A stretch of 64,000 bases of DNA from Xestospongia muta (Eukaryota; Porifera; Demospongiae; Haplosclerida; Petrosiidae). Made by a program: the position numbers and the translations under genes. This document shows positions 1 through 11,604 of this stretch, in pieces (position 1 is the first letter of the stretch; each line of letters opens with the position of its first letter). The stretch spans positions 28,273,745-28,337,744 of the forward strand of contig OY848917.1 of the NCBI GenBank assembly GCA_963693285.1. The letters are read 5' to 3'. The notes beneath the pieces are model-generated. The model had not been told where the DNA came from, searched no databases, and was given only the letters and a program-made list of their open reading frames with translations.

Positions 1-1187
1 TGCGCACTCTTCTCATAAACCCCAGCTTTGCCATTGTCAGCAACTACGTATAGTGAACCTATTAGCAGCATCAAGTGAATGTGGAGAGTTTAACAGTGAC
101 TATTGACTATATGCACTGAGCCTGATAGCAACACCTAAGAGACCTGATGAGCTTAGTAATAGTTAAAACTGTGACTACTTTTAGTGTATTCAAATTATGA
201 AATAAATGTATGTTATGTGAATGTGTCCAGTGAAAAAAATTTGGTGGCCATGGTGGTTAGTTGCTGAAAGTTGTTTGTTACTATGAGGATAAACCTTGTA
301 CTAGTATGTAAAACTGATTGGTTGATTTATGTGATTGTACAGGTTGCATGTAAAGTAGCTTTTTATTGTTGCTAAAATGCTTACAGTAGTTCCTCTAATG
401 GAGAACAGCAAGTGCTGTCTGTACAGAATGTTAAATTAACTAAATTTTAATGTTGTCACTGTGTTATCACTGTTGATGATATGGTTTAGACATACTTAGA
501 TCTATAGATAATTCATCTGAAACTTTCACAGATTATATGAAATGGCTTTGTCATTTCATCACATCCTCTATTTTAGTAAAAGGGACACAGTTGTCCTTTA
601 TATAAAAGCATGTAGCTAAACTTTCTGAGAGGTTCTTCTAAAGCACATTTAGACAATTGATTGATTTTTGTGAGAATTGATATAATAGTAAACGAGGTTC
701 AGTTGATACAACTTATGTATTATTGTCTGATGGAGCTACAGGTGAACTTTCCACAGGAAAGCTCAAATGTGGCAGCTGCATGTTGACTCAAAAGTGTGAA
801 TAAGCCTTTTTAAAGTACAAGAGGGTCACTATTTCAAGTATTGTAAGTATATCCTTGTTTACATAGTAGCCGACCTTTTCAAAAAGAAAGTTGAGACATC
901 TTGGCTACTTGATGAAACTTGGTGTTTATGGCCCAGCTGCTGTGAGGATAAACTTTGTACTGTCAGCTATCTTTACTACAGGAAGTTTGTGTTACCTTGA
1001 CACTTTGGAGGGTGAGAAGAAGTAGAAAGTTTGAGCTGTGGTGACTAGTTGCTGAATGTTTGTTATTACTATAGGATAAAGTTTGTACTATCAGATTACA
1101 TTCCTACAGGAAGTTTGTATTAGCCTGATATCTTAAAAGACTGAAAAAGATTAGGAAAAACAGTCTGTTTGTTGTAACTAATGCAAG
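1..1187. other. 5' flank of tandem gene copy A
   Basis: No gene is visible here. The stretch aligns by eye with the regions upstream of copies B (from about 4545) and C (from about 8950): all three share the block beginning GCCATTGTCAGCAAC and repeated GGATAAACTTTGTACT-type blocks. At 379-403 it carries a short match to exon 1 of the downstream gene (CAGTAGTTCCTCTAATGGAGA). At about 308-360 it carries a relic of the MITE-like element that is complete in the B and C spacers. The promoter of copy A should lie here, but I see no clear core motif. Confidence 0.5.
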
Positions 1188-2820
1188 ATGATCTCTGTCA
1201 GTGTACATATTGGATATATTTTTCTAATTTTTGTTATTGGAGATATCACTGGATCAAATGTTTGTAGCAGTTCCTCTAATGGAGATCTTCTTCTTTCGAC
1301 AGTGAATTGTGCATTATCTAATCTAGTTAAAGAAAATGAACGGCTACGGAGTGAACTGACATACTGTAATGGCAGCAATGATCAAACAATCAGTAAGATG
1401 ACGCAAAGACCACATGATTAGTAGTATTAATTTTATTATCAATTTGCAGATTATTATTCACAGTATGATCGTATTACTGTTGATGGTGTTAGGTGGACAA
1501 GATTTTGGTGGTACCAAAGCACTGGATGGCCAACCAATGAAACTGATGTTCTAGGAGGTAAATTAGACCTTGCATGTAATGAGAAAGTTATTATTGTAAG
1601 TTATTATTTTGTTTTCAACTGTTAGCTGAGTTTGGTTCCTGTGCACCTCATGCACCATACTGCTTCAGTCGTTTACCTCCTGCTCTGCAGGAACAAACAT
1701 CTGAGATGCTTGGAATAGATTCAAGTGGAACTACATACAGGTATAAAGTATACTATCATTACTTGAAAATGATTATAGCTTGAATTTGAAAACCAATTAA
1801 TTTTGTTGTATTTACAATCTATAATTGCTGTAACAGATGGATCTTTAATCCATTACATGCCACTGCTCATGCAGTCTGGAATGCATTCTACCATCATTTA
1901 CCTCAGAAAGTATTAAATAACAAGCCATGGAATCCAAAAGTGATCACAGGTAAACATGACTAGTAAGATGTAATTGTCCGGTCTTATTGTTTATTGGTAC
2001 TTGTAATGTGACGTTATTCATGGCAGGATCTTTATCATACAAAATATACTATGTAAATTGAATGCCAATCGGAATTATCCATTTTGGTATTGGTAATTAT
2101 TTGTTGATGTGTGTTTCCATGGTTGGTATTGTTTTGATATCTACATTCAAACATGGAGCAGTAATAGTTGAGTGCTAATTTTAGGAATTTTAGTTCTTTC
2201 CTTAATTATTATTATGTATTTTAAACCAAAAATTTAATGAAAATGTGGCATAGGAAATCTTTACTTACTATTTTTGAAAGTTACTGAAATTGGGTTAGTA
2301 CATACTTTCAACTGTAAATAGCAGTAGGAATGTTCATTTCATCCCAAAACAATTTTAATTAATTTATATAATAACACATCTTTATTGTACTATTTCAGTT
2401 ATAATCTACATAAACCCAATAACTTAAAAAATTGTTGTTAATACTTTTTTGTAGGTCATGGACCTGTGGCTCCACAGGACAGTTTTATGTATCGTATGGA
2501 ACATGGAGTAAAATCACTGCTAATAGATGATGACAACTGTGACTGTCAAAGCAGTCTTAGTATGGGACATGGTATGTGTAATGATGGCTTTGATTCAAAG
2601 TATGGCAAAGAAAATTCTTTTGGAGTTGATGCTCTCTATGATTCTGGTTGTAACTCTCCTAGGCCAGATTATTCATTGTCTCTATATTTTAGAGGTTAGA
2701 CAAAGAATAGAATGTTTATTTTATTAAAATTTTTCTACAGATAATGATAACTGTCTTAACATCACATGCCCTCAGGGACAAAATTGTGTTGATGATATTA
2801 ACAGTTTCTATTGTCAGTGA
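1188..2820 (+). CDS. Secreted Cys-rich protein with C-terminal half-EGF, tandem copy A
   Basis: Six exons, joined 1188-1392, 1450-1557, 1626-1740, 1837-1949, 2455-2694, 2741-2820 (861 nt, 286 aa). Every junction is GT-AG and all phases close. The protein starts with a hydrophobic signal peptide (about residues 1-23), followed by a Cys-containing segment with a short heptad-like stretch (NLVKENERLRSEL). The middle is aromatic-rich (WTRFWWY, YRWIFNPLHATAHAVW), followed by a segment with CDC and further Cys residues. The end, DNDNC...CPQGQNC...FYCQ, looks like the first half of an EGF-like module cut off by the stop. N-glycosylation sequons (NGS, NET, NIT) fit secretion. I do not recognise the central domain and assign no function. 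Copies B and C are close paralogues with identical exon lengths. Confidence 0.8.
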
Positions 2821-2949
2821 ATGTTCATTGTTGTAATGTGTAGGGCTATTAAGCCTGGTTATAATTTTTTTTTAATTTACAGAAATTATTATTCATAAAT
2901 GTAGTGTATTTAATATGATTATTATCATAATAATTACATTGAATAATTC
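2821..2949. other. 3' flank of copy A
   Basis: AT-rich sequence after the stop codon, nearly identical to the stretch after copy B. It reads from the end of the gene into the Gypsy-type remnant. The clear AATAAA seen after copy C is absent here. Confidence 0.4.
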
Positions 2950-3584
2950 GAGAGTTCAAACCAGAGACTGAATGATTCTCCACTTTTGTTGAGATACTTA
3001 AGTTACATTTTGATGCCAGTAGTGTGACTGATAAGAAAAAGGTTGCTGCTTTCTATACTGCATGTGATAGGGGTGAAAAACTATGAGTTCTTTAGCAATT
3101 ATTATGGCAAACCTCAAGACCAAGCCCTAGACACGACTTGAGAAAGACTATGGAGGACCATTTTGAGCCAGCTCTCATTATTATCACTTATCAGCAATCC
3201 TGTTACCTATGTAGCAAAAAAAGGCACAACCCCAGTTATTGTAAATTTAAAGATGTTACTTGTCAAGCATGTGACAAATTGGACAATTGCTCCTGTATTT
3301 ATAAAAACGAGAGAGAAGTATCACAAAGAAGACCCTCAGGACACAGAGATATAAAATGCAAGAGAGATACGAAATGTTTACAAACAGAGGAAGCAGATGA
3401 TGCAGAGTTGTCAATGTTCATCACAAGTCAATCTAGTCCCTCAGTTCTTATTGAGTTACAATTGAATGGGAAGACTCTAGCAATGGAACTTGATACAGGG
3501 GGTGAAATGTCATTCATTTCTCAGTCTCCTCATGACAAACTATTCCTGAATGCTGAATTGCACTGTTCTAATATTGTTCTCTGA
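2950..3584 (+). mobile_element. Gypsy-type gag/protease remnant (spacer A-B)
   Basis: A decayed fragment of an LTR-retrotransposon polyprotein. The open part (3138-3584, 148 codons) holds a textbook CCHC zinc knuckle (CYLCSKKRHNPSYC, CX2CX4HX4C), a second damaged knuckle (CQAC...), and a retropepsin-like segment with the active-site-like triplet DTG (MELDTGGE). Upstream gag-like sequence is interrupted by stops and frameshifts. No reverse transcriptase, integrase or LTR pair is evident, so it cannot be autonomous. The same fragment is in the B-C spacer, so it was carried along by the tandem duplication. Confidence 0.7.
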
Positions 3585-4544
3585 ACTTGTACTTTTGAAG
3601 TAATTACAGTTACAGGACAATTTTATGCTAATGTTAAGTAAGTGTGAGGACCAAGAAAGCAAGCTCATTCTTCTGATGATGAAATGTGTTTGGTTCACAA
3701 TATCCACAGCTGGGAAGTTGCAGCAAAAGTGGAAAGAATAGTAGGTTGTAACAAACAAAATGGAGGAGATAGCCTGAATGTCAAAACTAGTGACAGGTGA
3801 CACACAAGGGTGGTGCATATCAACTGACTAAAATCAAGAATCAAGGTAAACAAAATTCAGTCAAAGCCATAGAGCCATCTCATTTTGAAGAATGAAGTCC
3901 CCTGTGTTGAAAGAACATAATGTTTCTCTGACAATCAGGAAAATATCTGGCTCGTTATGAATAGTAATGTAAGCTCAGGGCAAGCATAAGCACAGGATGA
4001 TTATTTGTGACATGTTTGTCAAATATGTATCTACCGGTATCATGTGATTTTCGCTAAACTAGATTTGTTCCTATTGGTTGTTAGTGTCAGCGACTTTTGT
4101 TGTTATAAAGAATATTAGAATATCAGTGATCATGAGGGTTTCTTTGGGTTTGGCTGATGGAAACACCCTCTCAGTCTTTCATTCTTCAAAGGGTCTTGCA
4201 TCTGGTAATATCTATTGAAGTTGCTGTATTGTATCTTTGTTTGACCTATAGAAGTATGTTTGGAAAGGCATTGGGAGACATGAGAACATTGAAAGTGTGG
4301 GTGCTGTGGTTCCCACTACCTACCATGTTGCTCTCCACTTCTTTTGGTAGTAATGAGGATGTGAATGGAAATGCTAATAAGCCCAAATGATTTGGGAGGA
4401 GTTATGAGGAGAACAATGGTGTTGTTGATGGGCCTGTAAAACCATAAATATATCTACCTTTTCATGCATATTCCTGTTGGAGTTTAATTGCTTCATTACA
4501 TGAGCCTTTTGCAGAGTCCAGCAGCTCTAATATACATCAGCTAA
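3585..4544. repeat. Duplicated spacer sequence, no gene recognised
   Basis: Non-coding sequence found again at about 7983-8949 with only scattered differences. A short open frame (4157-4390) has a homologous partner at 8555-8797. Both are small and lack recognisable domains. The stretch could include the 3' part of the adjacent retroelement remnant, but I see no conserved motif. Confidence 0.5.
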
Positions 4545-5574
4545 GCCATTGTCAGCAACTCTATATACTGAATCTGCTTAGCAGCATCAAGTGGGTGTCT
4601 AGAGTTTAACAATGACTAGTGACTATGTGTACTAAGCCTAATACCAGTACCTAAGAGACCTGATGAGCTTAGTAATAGTTAGAACTGTGACTACTATAGC
4701 AGCTTAGCTTAGTGTGTTCAAATTATGAAGTAGGTGTATGTTGTGTGAATCTGTGCAGTGAAAAAAAATTTGGTGGCCATGGTGGCTAGTTGCTGAATGT
4801 TGTTGTTACTATGAGGATAAATTTAGTACTACCATTCATACAGTATTTATTACCCTGTTCTCTTGAAAGGTTGAGAACTGAGGAGTAGAAAGTTGAGCTG
4901 TGATGACTACCTGGTTGTTACCATGAGAATAAACTTTGTACGTACTATCAGATATCATTCTTACAGGAAGTTTGTATTAGCTTGATATCTTGAAAGGTTG
5001 GGAAGGAGTAAAAGGTTGAGCCATGGTGGCTAGTTGCTGAAAGTTGGTTATTACTGTAAGGATAAACTTTGTACTTAGCATAGTATCAGATATTGCTATT
5101 ACAGGAAGTTTATACTCACTGTAATAACTGATTGGTAGATTTAAACAATATATGATTATACAGGTTGCATAAAAGTAAATGTCATGTTTTCATTCTGAAC
5201 ATACTGTCAAATTGACTATCTGATAGTACATTAGGAATGTTTACTCAATCTCATCAGGAATGAAAACACCATGACAGTAAAAGTTGATAGGTTGATTAAC
5301 CAATATATGGTTATACAGGTTGTATGTAAAGTAACATCATACTGTTTTCATTCCTAATATACAACCAGATTGACTAAACATTACCAGCATACTATTAGAT
5401 AGTCAATCTGACATTATGTTAGGAATGAAAACAGCATGAAGTATACTTTACATGAATCATGTATATTGATATATTGGCTAAGTCAACCCATCAGTTTTTA
5501 CAGTGATATACATGACATTTTAAAAGGGTGAGAAGAATTAAGGAAGACAGTCTGTTCGTTGTAACTAATGCAAA
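4545..5574. other. 5' flank of tandem gene copy B
   Basis: Starts with the shared block GCCATTGTCAGCAACT, runs through several related GGATAAACTTTGTACT-type blocks and contains the MITE-like element 5117-5505. The last 60 bases before the ATG are almost identical in copies B and C, so any promoter elements were duplicated with the gene. Confidence 0.5.
5117..5505. mobile_element. MITE-like element with nested inverted repeats
   Basis: The left end CACTGTAATAACTGATTGG and right end ...CATCAGTTTTTACAGTG are inverted repeats of each other. Inside, related blocks (CAATATATG.TTATACAGGTTG, TTTTCATTC/GAATGAAAA, GACTATCTGATAG versus TAGATAGTC) recur in both orientations, so the whole can fold on itself. 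There is no coding capacity. A second copy is at 9527-9920 and a relic is upstream of copy A. A target-site duplication could not be settled. Confidence 0.6.
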
Positions 5575-7218
5575 ATGATCTCTGTCAGTGTACATATTGG
5601 ATATATTTTTCTGATTTTTGTTAATGGAGAATTTACTGGATCAAATGCTTGCAGTAGTTCCTCTAATGGAGATATTTTTCTTTCCACAATGAACTATGCA
5701 TTAACTAATCTAGTTAAAGAAAATGAACGACTACAGAGTGAACTGACATATTGTAATGGCAGCAATGATCAAACAATTAGTAAGATGACGCAAAGACCAG
5801 ATAATTAATTAGTAGTATTAATTTTATTAACAATTTGCAGATTATTATTCACAGTATGATCGTATTACTGTTGATGGTGTTAGGTGGACAAGATTTTGGT
5901 GGTATCAAGGCACTGGATGGCCAACCAATGAAACTGATGTGCTAGGAGGTAAATTAGACCTTGCATGTAATGAAAAAGTTATTATTGTAAGTTATTATTT
6001 TGGTTTTCATCTGTTAGCTGAGTTTGGTTCCTGTGCACCTCATGCACCATACTGCTTTAGTCGTTTACCTCCTGCTCTGCAGGAACAAACATCTGAGATG
6101 CTTGGAATAGATTCAAGTGGAACTACATACAGGTATAAAGTGTACTATCATTACTTGAAAATGAATTTAGCTTGAATTTGAAAACCAATTAATTTTGTTG
6201 TATTCACAATCTATAATTGCTGTAACAGATGGGTCTTTAATCCATTACATGCCACTGCTCATGCAGTCTGGAATGCATTCTACCATCATTTACCTCAGAA
6301 AATAGTAAACAAGAAGCCATGGAACCCGAAAGTGATCACAGATAAACATGACTAGTAAGATGTAATTGTCCAGTTCTATTGTTTATTGGTACTTGTAATG
6401 TGATGTTATTCATGCCAGGATCTTTATCATACAAAATATACTATATAAATTGAATGCCAATCGGAATTATCCATGTTGAAATTGGTAATTATTTGTTGAT
6501 GTGTGTTTCCATGGTTGGTGTTGTTTTGATATCTACATTCAAACATGGAGCAGTAATAGTTGAGTGCTAGTTTTAGGAATTTTAGTTCTATCCTTAATTA
6601 TTATTATGTATTTTAAAGCAAAATTTAACAAAATGTGGCATAGGAATTGTTTACCTACTAATTTTGAAAGTTACTGAAATTGGGTTAGTACACACTCTCA
6701 ACTGCAAATAGTAATAGGTGTACTCATTTCATCCAAAAACAATTTTAATTAATTTATATAACAACACAACTTTGTTGTATAATTTCAGTTATAATCTACA
6801 TAAACCCACAATAACTTCAAATTCTTGTTAATACTTTTTTGTAGGTCATGGACCTGTAGCTCCACAGGACAGTTTTATGTATCGTATGGAGCATGGAGTA
6901 AAATCACTGCTAATAGATGATGATAACTGTGACTGTCAAAGCAGTCTTAGTATGGGACATGGTATGTGTGGTAGTGGCTATGATTCAAGGTTTGGCAAAG
7001 AAAATTCTTTTGGAGTTGATGCTCTCTATGATGCTGGTTGTAACTCTACTAGGCCAGATTATTCATTGTCTATATATTTTAGAGGTTAGACAAAGAATAG
7101 AATGTATATCCCGGTACTTTATTGAAAATTTTCTACAGATAATGATAACTGTTTTGACATCACATGCCCTCAGGGACAAAAGTGTGTTGACGATATTAAC
7201 AGTTTTTATTGTCAGTGA
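5575..7218 (+). CDS. Secreted Cys-rich protein, tandem copy B, probably splice-defective
   Basis: Paralogue of copy A with the same six exon blocks: 5575-5779, 5841-5948, 6018-6132, 6229-6341, 6845-7084, 7139-7218. All six are open and keep phase. The donor after exon 4, CACAG|GTAAAC in copies A and C, reads CACAG|ATAAAC here, so the +1 G is lost at 6342. Reading on, exon 4 meets TAG at 6353-6355, giving about 184 aa without the second Cys-rich block and the half-EGF. The later exons show no stops, so the loss looks recent, or another donor is used. The signal peptide, NLVKENERL stretch and WTRFWWY motif are retained. Confidence 0.65.
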
Positions 7219-7345
7219 ATGTTTATTGTTGTAATTTGTAAGGCTATTAAGCCTGGTTATAATTTTTTTTAATTTACAGAAATTATTATTCATAAATGTA
7301 GTGTATTTAATATGATTATTATCATAATAATTACATTGAATAATT
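7219..7345. other. 3' flank of copy B
   Basis: AT-rich stretch nearly identical to that after copy A. No coding signal or poly(A) signal stands out. Confidence 0.35.
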
Positions 7346-7982
7346 CGAGAGTTCAAGCCAGAGACTGAATGACTCTCCACTTTCGTTGAGATACTTAAGT
7401 TATATTTTGATGCCAGTAGTGTGACTGATGAGATAAAGGTTGCTGCTTTCTATACTGCATGTGATAGGGGTGAAAAACTATGAGTTCTTTAGCAATTATT
7501 ATGGCAAACCTCAAGACCATGCCCTAGACACGACTTGAGAAAGACTATGGAGGACCATTTTGAGCCAGCTCCCAATATTATCACTTATCAGCAATCCTGT
7601 CACCTATGTGGCAAAAAGGCACAACCCAGTAATTGTAAATTTAAAGATGTTACTTGTCAAGCATGTGACAAAATTGGACAATTGCTCCTGTATTTATAAA
7701 AAGGAGAGAGAAGTATCACAGAGAAGACCCTCAGGACACGCAGGTATGAAATGCAAGAGAGATACGAAATGTTTACAAACAGAGGAAGCAGATGATGCAG
7801 AGTTGTCAATGTTCACCATCATAAGTCAGTCTAGTCCCTCAGTTCTCATTGAGTTACAATTGAATGGGAAGACTCTAGCAATGGAACTTGATACAGGGGC
7901 TGAAATGCCATTCCTTTCTCAGTCTACACATGACAAACTATTCCTGAATGCTGAATTGCACTGTTCTAATATTGTTCTTTGA
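7346..7982 (+). mobile_element. Gypsy-type gag/protease remnant (spacer B-C)
   Basis: Second copy of the fragment at 2950-3584. It again carries zinc-knuckle sequence (CCTATGTGGC region, about 7603-7690) and the protease-like motif MELDTGAE, which here keeps the commoner DTGA. Small indels relative to the first copy shift the frame in the knuckle region. It is a dead fragment, and its presence at the same position in two successive gene units shows that insertion preceded the duplication. Confidence 0.65.
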
Positions 7983-9989
7983 ACTTGTGCTTTTGAAGTA
8001 ATTACAGTTACAGGACAATTTTTATGTTAATGTTAAGTATGAGGACCAAGAAAGCAAGCTCACTCTTCTGGTGATGGAATGTGTTTGGTTGACAGTACCC
8101 ACAGCTGGAAAGTTGCAGCAAAAGTGGAAAGAATAGTAGGTTGTAACAAACAAAATGGAGGAGATAGCCTGAATGTCAAAACTAGTGACAGGTGACACAC
8201 AAGGGTGGTGCATATCAACTGACTGAAATCAAGAATCAAGGTGAACAAAATTCAGTCAAAAGCCATATAAGCCATCTTATTTTGAAGAATGAAGTCTCCC
8301 TGTGTTGAAAGAACATAATGTTTCTCTGGCAATCAAGAAAATATCTGGCTCGTTATGGATAGTAATGTAAGCTCAGGACAAGCTTAAGCACAGGATGATT
8401 ATTTGTGACATGTTTGTCAAATATGTATCTACCGGTATCATGCGATTTTCACTAGACTAGATTTGTTCTTATTGGTTGTCAGTGTCAGCGACCTTTGTTG
8501 TTATAAAGAATATTAGAATATCAGTGATCATGAGGGTTTCTTTGGGTTTGGCTGATGGAAACACCCTCTCAGTCTTTCATTCTTCAAAGGGTCTTGCATC
8601 TGGCAGTATCTCTAAATGTCATTGAAGTTGCTGTATTATATCTTTGTTTGACCTTTAGAAGTATGTTTGGAAAGGCATTGGGAGACATGAGAACATTGAA
8701 AGTGTGGGTGCTGTGGTTCCCACTACCTACCATGTTGTTCTCCACTTCTTTTGGTGGTAATAAGGATGTGAATGGAAATGCTAATATGCCAAAATGATTT
8801 GGGAGGAGTTATGAGGAGAACAATCGTGTTGTTGATGGCCCTGTAAAACCATAAATATATCTATTTTTTCATCATACTCCTGCTGGAGTTTAATTGCTTC
8901 ATTACACGAGCCTTTTGCCGAGTCCAGCAGCTTTAATATATATCAGCTCAGCCATTGTCAGCAACTCTATATACTGAATCTGCTTAGCAGCATCAAGTGG
9001 GTGTCTAGAGTTTAACAATGACTAGTGACTATGTGCACTAAGTCTGATAGCAGTACCTAAGAGACCTGATGAGCTTAGTAATAGTTAGAACTGTGACTAC
9101 TATAGCAGTTTAGCTTAGTGTGTTCAAATTATGAAGTAGGTGTATGTTGTGTGAATCTGTGCAGTGAAAAAAACTTTGGTGGCCTTGGTGGCTAGTTGCT
9201 GAATGTTGTTGTTAGTATGAGGATAAATTTAGTACTACCATTCATACAGTAAGTATTTATTACCCTGTTCTCTTGAAAGGTTAAGAACTGAGGAGTAGAA
9301 AGTTGAGCTGTGATGACTACTTGGTTGTTACCATGAGAATAAACTTTGTACATACTATCAGATATCATTCTTACAGGAAGTTTGTATTAGCTTGATATCT
9401 TGAAAGGTTGTGAAGGAGTAAAAGGTTGAGTCATGTTGGCTAGTTGCTGAAAGTTGGTTATTACTGTAAGGATAAACTTTGTACTTAGCGTAGTATCAGA
9501 TATTGCTATTACAGGAAGTTTATACTCACTGTAATAACTGATTGGTAGATTTAAACAATATATGATTATACAGGTTGCATAAAAGTAAATGTCATGTTTT
9601 CATTCTGAACATACTGTCAAATTGACTATCTGATAGTACATTAGGAATGTTTACTCAATCTCATCAGGAATGAAAACACCATGACAGTAAAAGTTGATAG
9701 GTTGATTAACCAATATAATTATGGTTATACAGGTTGCATGTAAAGTAAATGTCATACTGTTTTCATTCCTAATATACAACCAGATTGACCAAACATTCCC
9801 AGCATACTATTAGATAGTCAATCTGACATTATGTTAGGAATGAAAACAGCATGAAGTATACTTTACATGAATCATGTATATTGATATATTGGTTAAGTCA
9901 ACCCATCAGTTTTTACAGTGATATACATGACATTTTAAAAGGGTGAGAAGAATTAAGGAAGACAGTCTGTTCGTTGTAACTAATGCAAG
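7983..9989. other. Duplicated spacer and 5' flank of copy C
   Basis: Repeats the layout of 3585-5574: anonymous spacer sequence to about 8949, then the GCCATTGTCAGCAACT block and upstream sequence of the gene, including the MITE-like element at 9527-9920. I see no additional gene. Confidence 0.5.
9527..9920. mobile_element. MITE-like element, second copy
   Basis: Nearly identical to 5117-5505, with the same ends (CACTGTAATAACTGATTGG and TCAGTTTTTACAGTG inverted) and the same position relative to the downstream gene. It therefore spread by segmental duplication rather than by a separate insertion. Confidence 0.6.
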
Positions 9990-11604
9990 ATGATCTCTGT
10001 CAGTGTACACATTGGATATATTTTTCTGATTTTTGTTATTGGAGATATCACTGGATCAAATGCTTGCAGCAGTTCCTCTAATGGAGATATTCTTCTTTCC
10101 ACAATGAACTATGCATTAACTAATCTAGTTAAAGAAAACGAACGGCTACGGAGTGAACTGACATATTGTAATGGCAGCAATGATCAAACAATTAGTAAGA
10201 TGATGCAAAGACCACATGATTAATTAGTAGTATTAATTTTATTATCAATTTGCAGATTATTATTCACAGTATGATCGTATTACTGTTGATGGTGTTAGGT
10301 GGACAAGATTTTGGTGGTACCAAGGCACTGGATGGCCAACCAATGAAACTGATGTGCTAGGAGGTAAATTAGACCTTGCATGTAATGAGAAAGTTATTAT
10401 TGTAAGTTATTATTTTGTTTTCAACTGTTAGCTGAGTTTGGTTCCTGTGCACCTCATGCACCATACTGCTTCAGTCGTTTACCTCCTGCTCTGCAGGAAC
10501 AAACATCTGAGATGCTTGGAATAGATTCAAGTGGAACTACATACAGGTATAAAGTATACTATCATTACTTGAAAATGATTTTAGCTTGAATTTGATTCAC
10601 AATCTATAATTGCTGTAACAGATGGGTTTTTAATCCATTACATGCCACTGCTCATGCAGTCTGGAATGCATTCTACCATCATTTACCTCAGAAAGTATTA
10701 AATAGCAAGCCGTGGAATCCAAAAGTGATCACAGGTAAACACGACTAGTAAGATGTAATTGTCCAGTTCTATTGTTTAATGGTACTTGTGTTGTGATGTT
10801 ATTCATCCCAGGATCTTTATCATACAAAATATACTATGTAAATTGAATGCCAATCGGAATTATCCATTTTGGTATTGGTAATTATTTGTTGATGTGTGTT
10901 TCCATGGTTGGTATTGTTTTGATATCTACATTCAAACATGGAGCAGTAATAGTTGAGTGCTAATTTTAGGAATTTTAGTTCTTCCTTAATTATTATTATG
11001 TATTTTAAAGCAAAAATTTAACAAAATGTGGCATAGTAACTCTTTACCTGCTAATTTTGAAAGTTACTGAAATTGGGTTAGTACACACTCTCAACTGCAA
11101 ATAGTAGTAGACGTACTCATTTCATCCAAAAACAATTTTAAATATATTAACACACCTTTATTGTACAATTTCAGTTATAATCTACATAAACCCACAATAA
11201 CTTAAAATTGTTGTTAATACTATTTTGTAGGTCATGGACCTGTAGCTCCACAGGACAGTTTTATGTATCGTATGGAGCATGGAGTAAAATCACTGCTAAT
11301 AGATGATGATAACTGTGACTGTCAAAGTAGTCTTAGTATGGGACATGGTATGTGTGGTAGTGGCTATGATTCAAAGTATGGCAAAGAAAATTCTTTTGGA
11401 GTTGATGCTCTCTATGATGCTGGTTGTAACTCTACTAGGCCAGATTATTCATTGTCTCTATATTTTAGAGGTTAGACAAAGAATAGAATGTATACCCCCG
11501 TACTTTGTTGAAAATTTTCTACAGATAATGATAACTGTCTTGACATCACATGCCCTCAGGGACAAAAGTGTGTTGACGATATTAACAGTTTCTATTGTCA
11601 GTGA
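9990..11604 (+). CDS. Secreted Cys-rich protein with C-terminal half-EGF, tandem copy C
   Basis: Six exons: 9990-10194, 10256-10363, 10432-10546, 10622-10734, 11231-11470, 11525-11604 (861 nt, 286 aa). Donor and acceptor sites are intact throughout, including the exon 4 donor that copy B lost. The protein has a signal peptide, the NLVKENERLRSEL stretch, WTRFWWY, the CDC-containing Cys-rich block and the truncated EGF-like tail (DNDNC...CPQGQKC...FYCQ). An AATAAA at 11622-11627, 18 bases after the stop, is a candidate poly(A) signal not seen after A or B. The central domain is not recognised. Confidence 0.8.

Noticed and set aside
1598..1627. A 30-bp mini-intron starting at GTAAGTTATTATT
   Set aside because: Splicing there leads into the wrong frame of exon 3. 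The upstream donor (intron of about 68 bp) keeps phase in every copy.
3540..3818. Minus-strand frame of 92 codons and its partners at 8022-8248
   Set aside because: Shadows on the opposite strand of the retroelement remnant, with no motif of their own.
5939..6175. Continuous frame through the short intron between exons 2 and 3 of copy B
   Set aside because: In copies A and C the same stretch contains a stop, and only splicing at GGAG|GTAAAT to TAG|CTGAG joins the conserved frames in all three copies.
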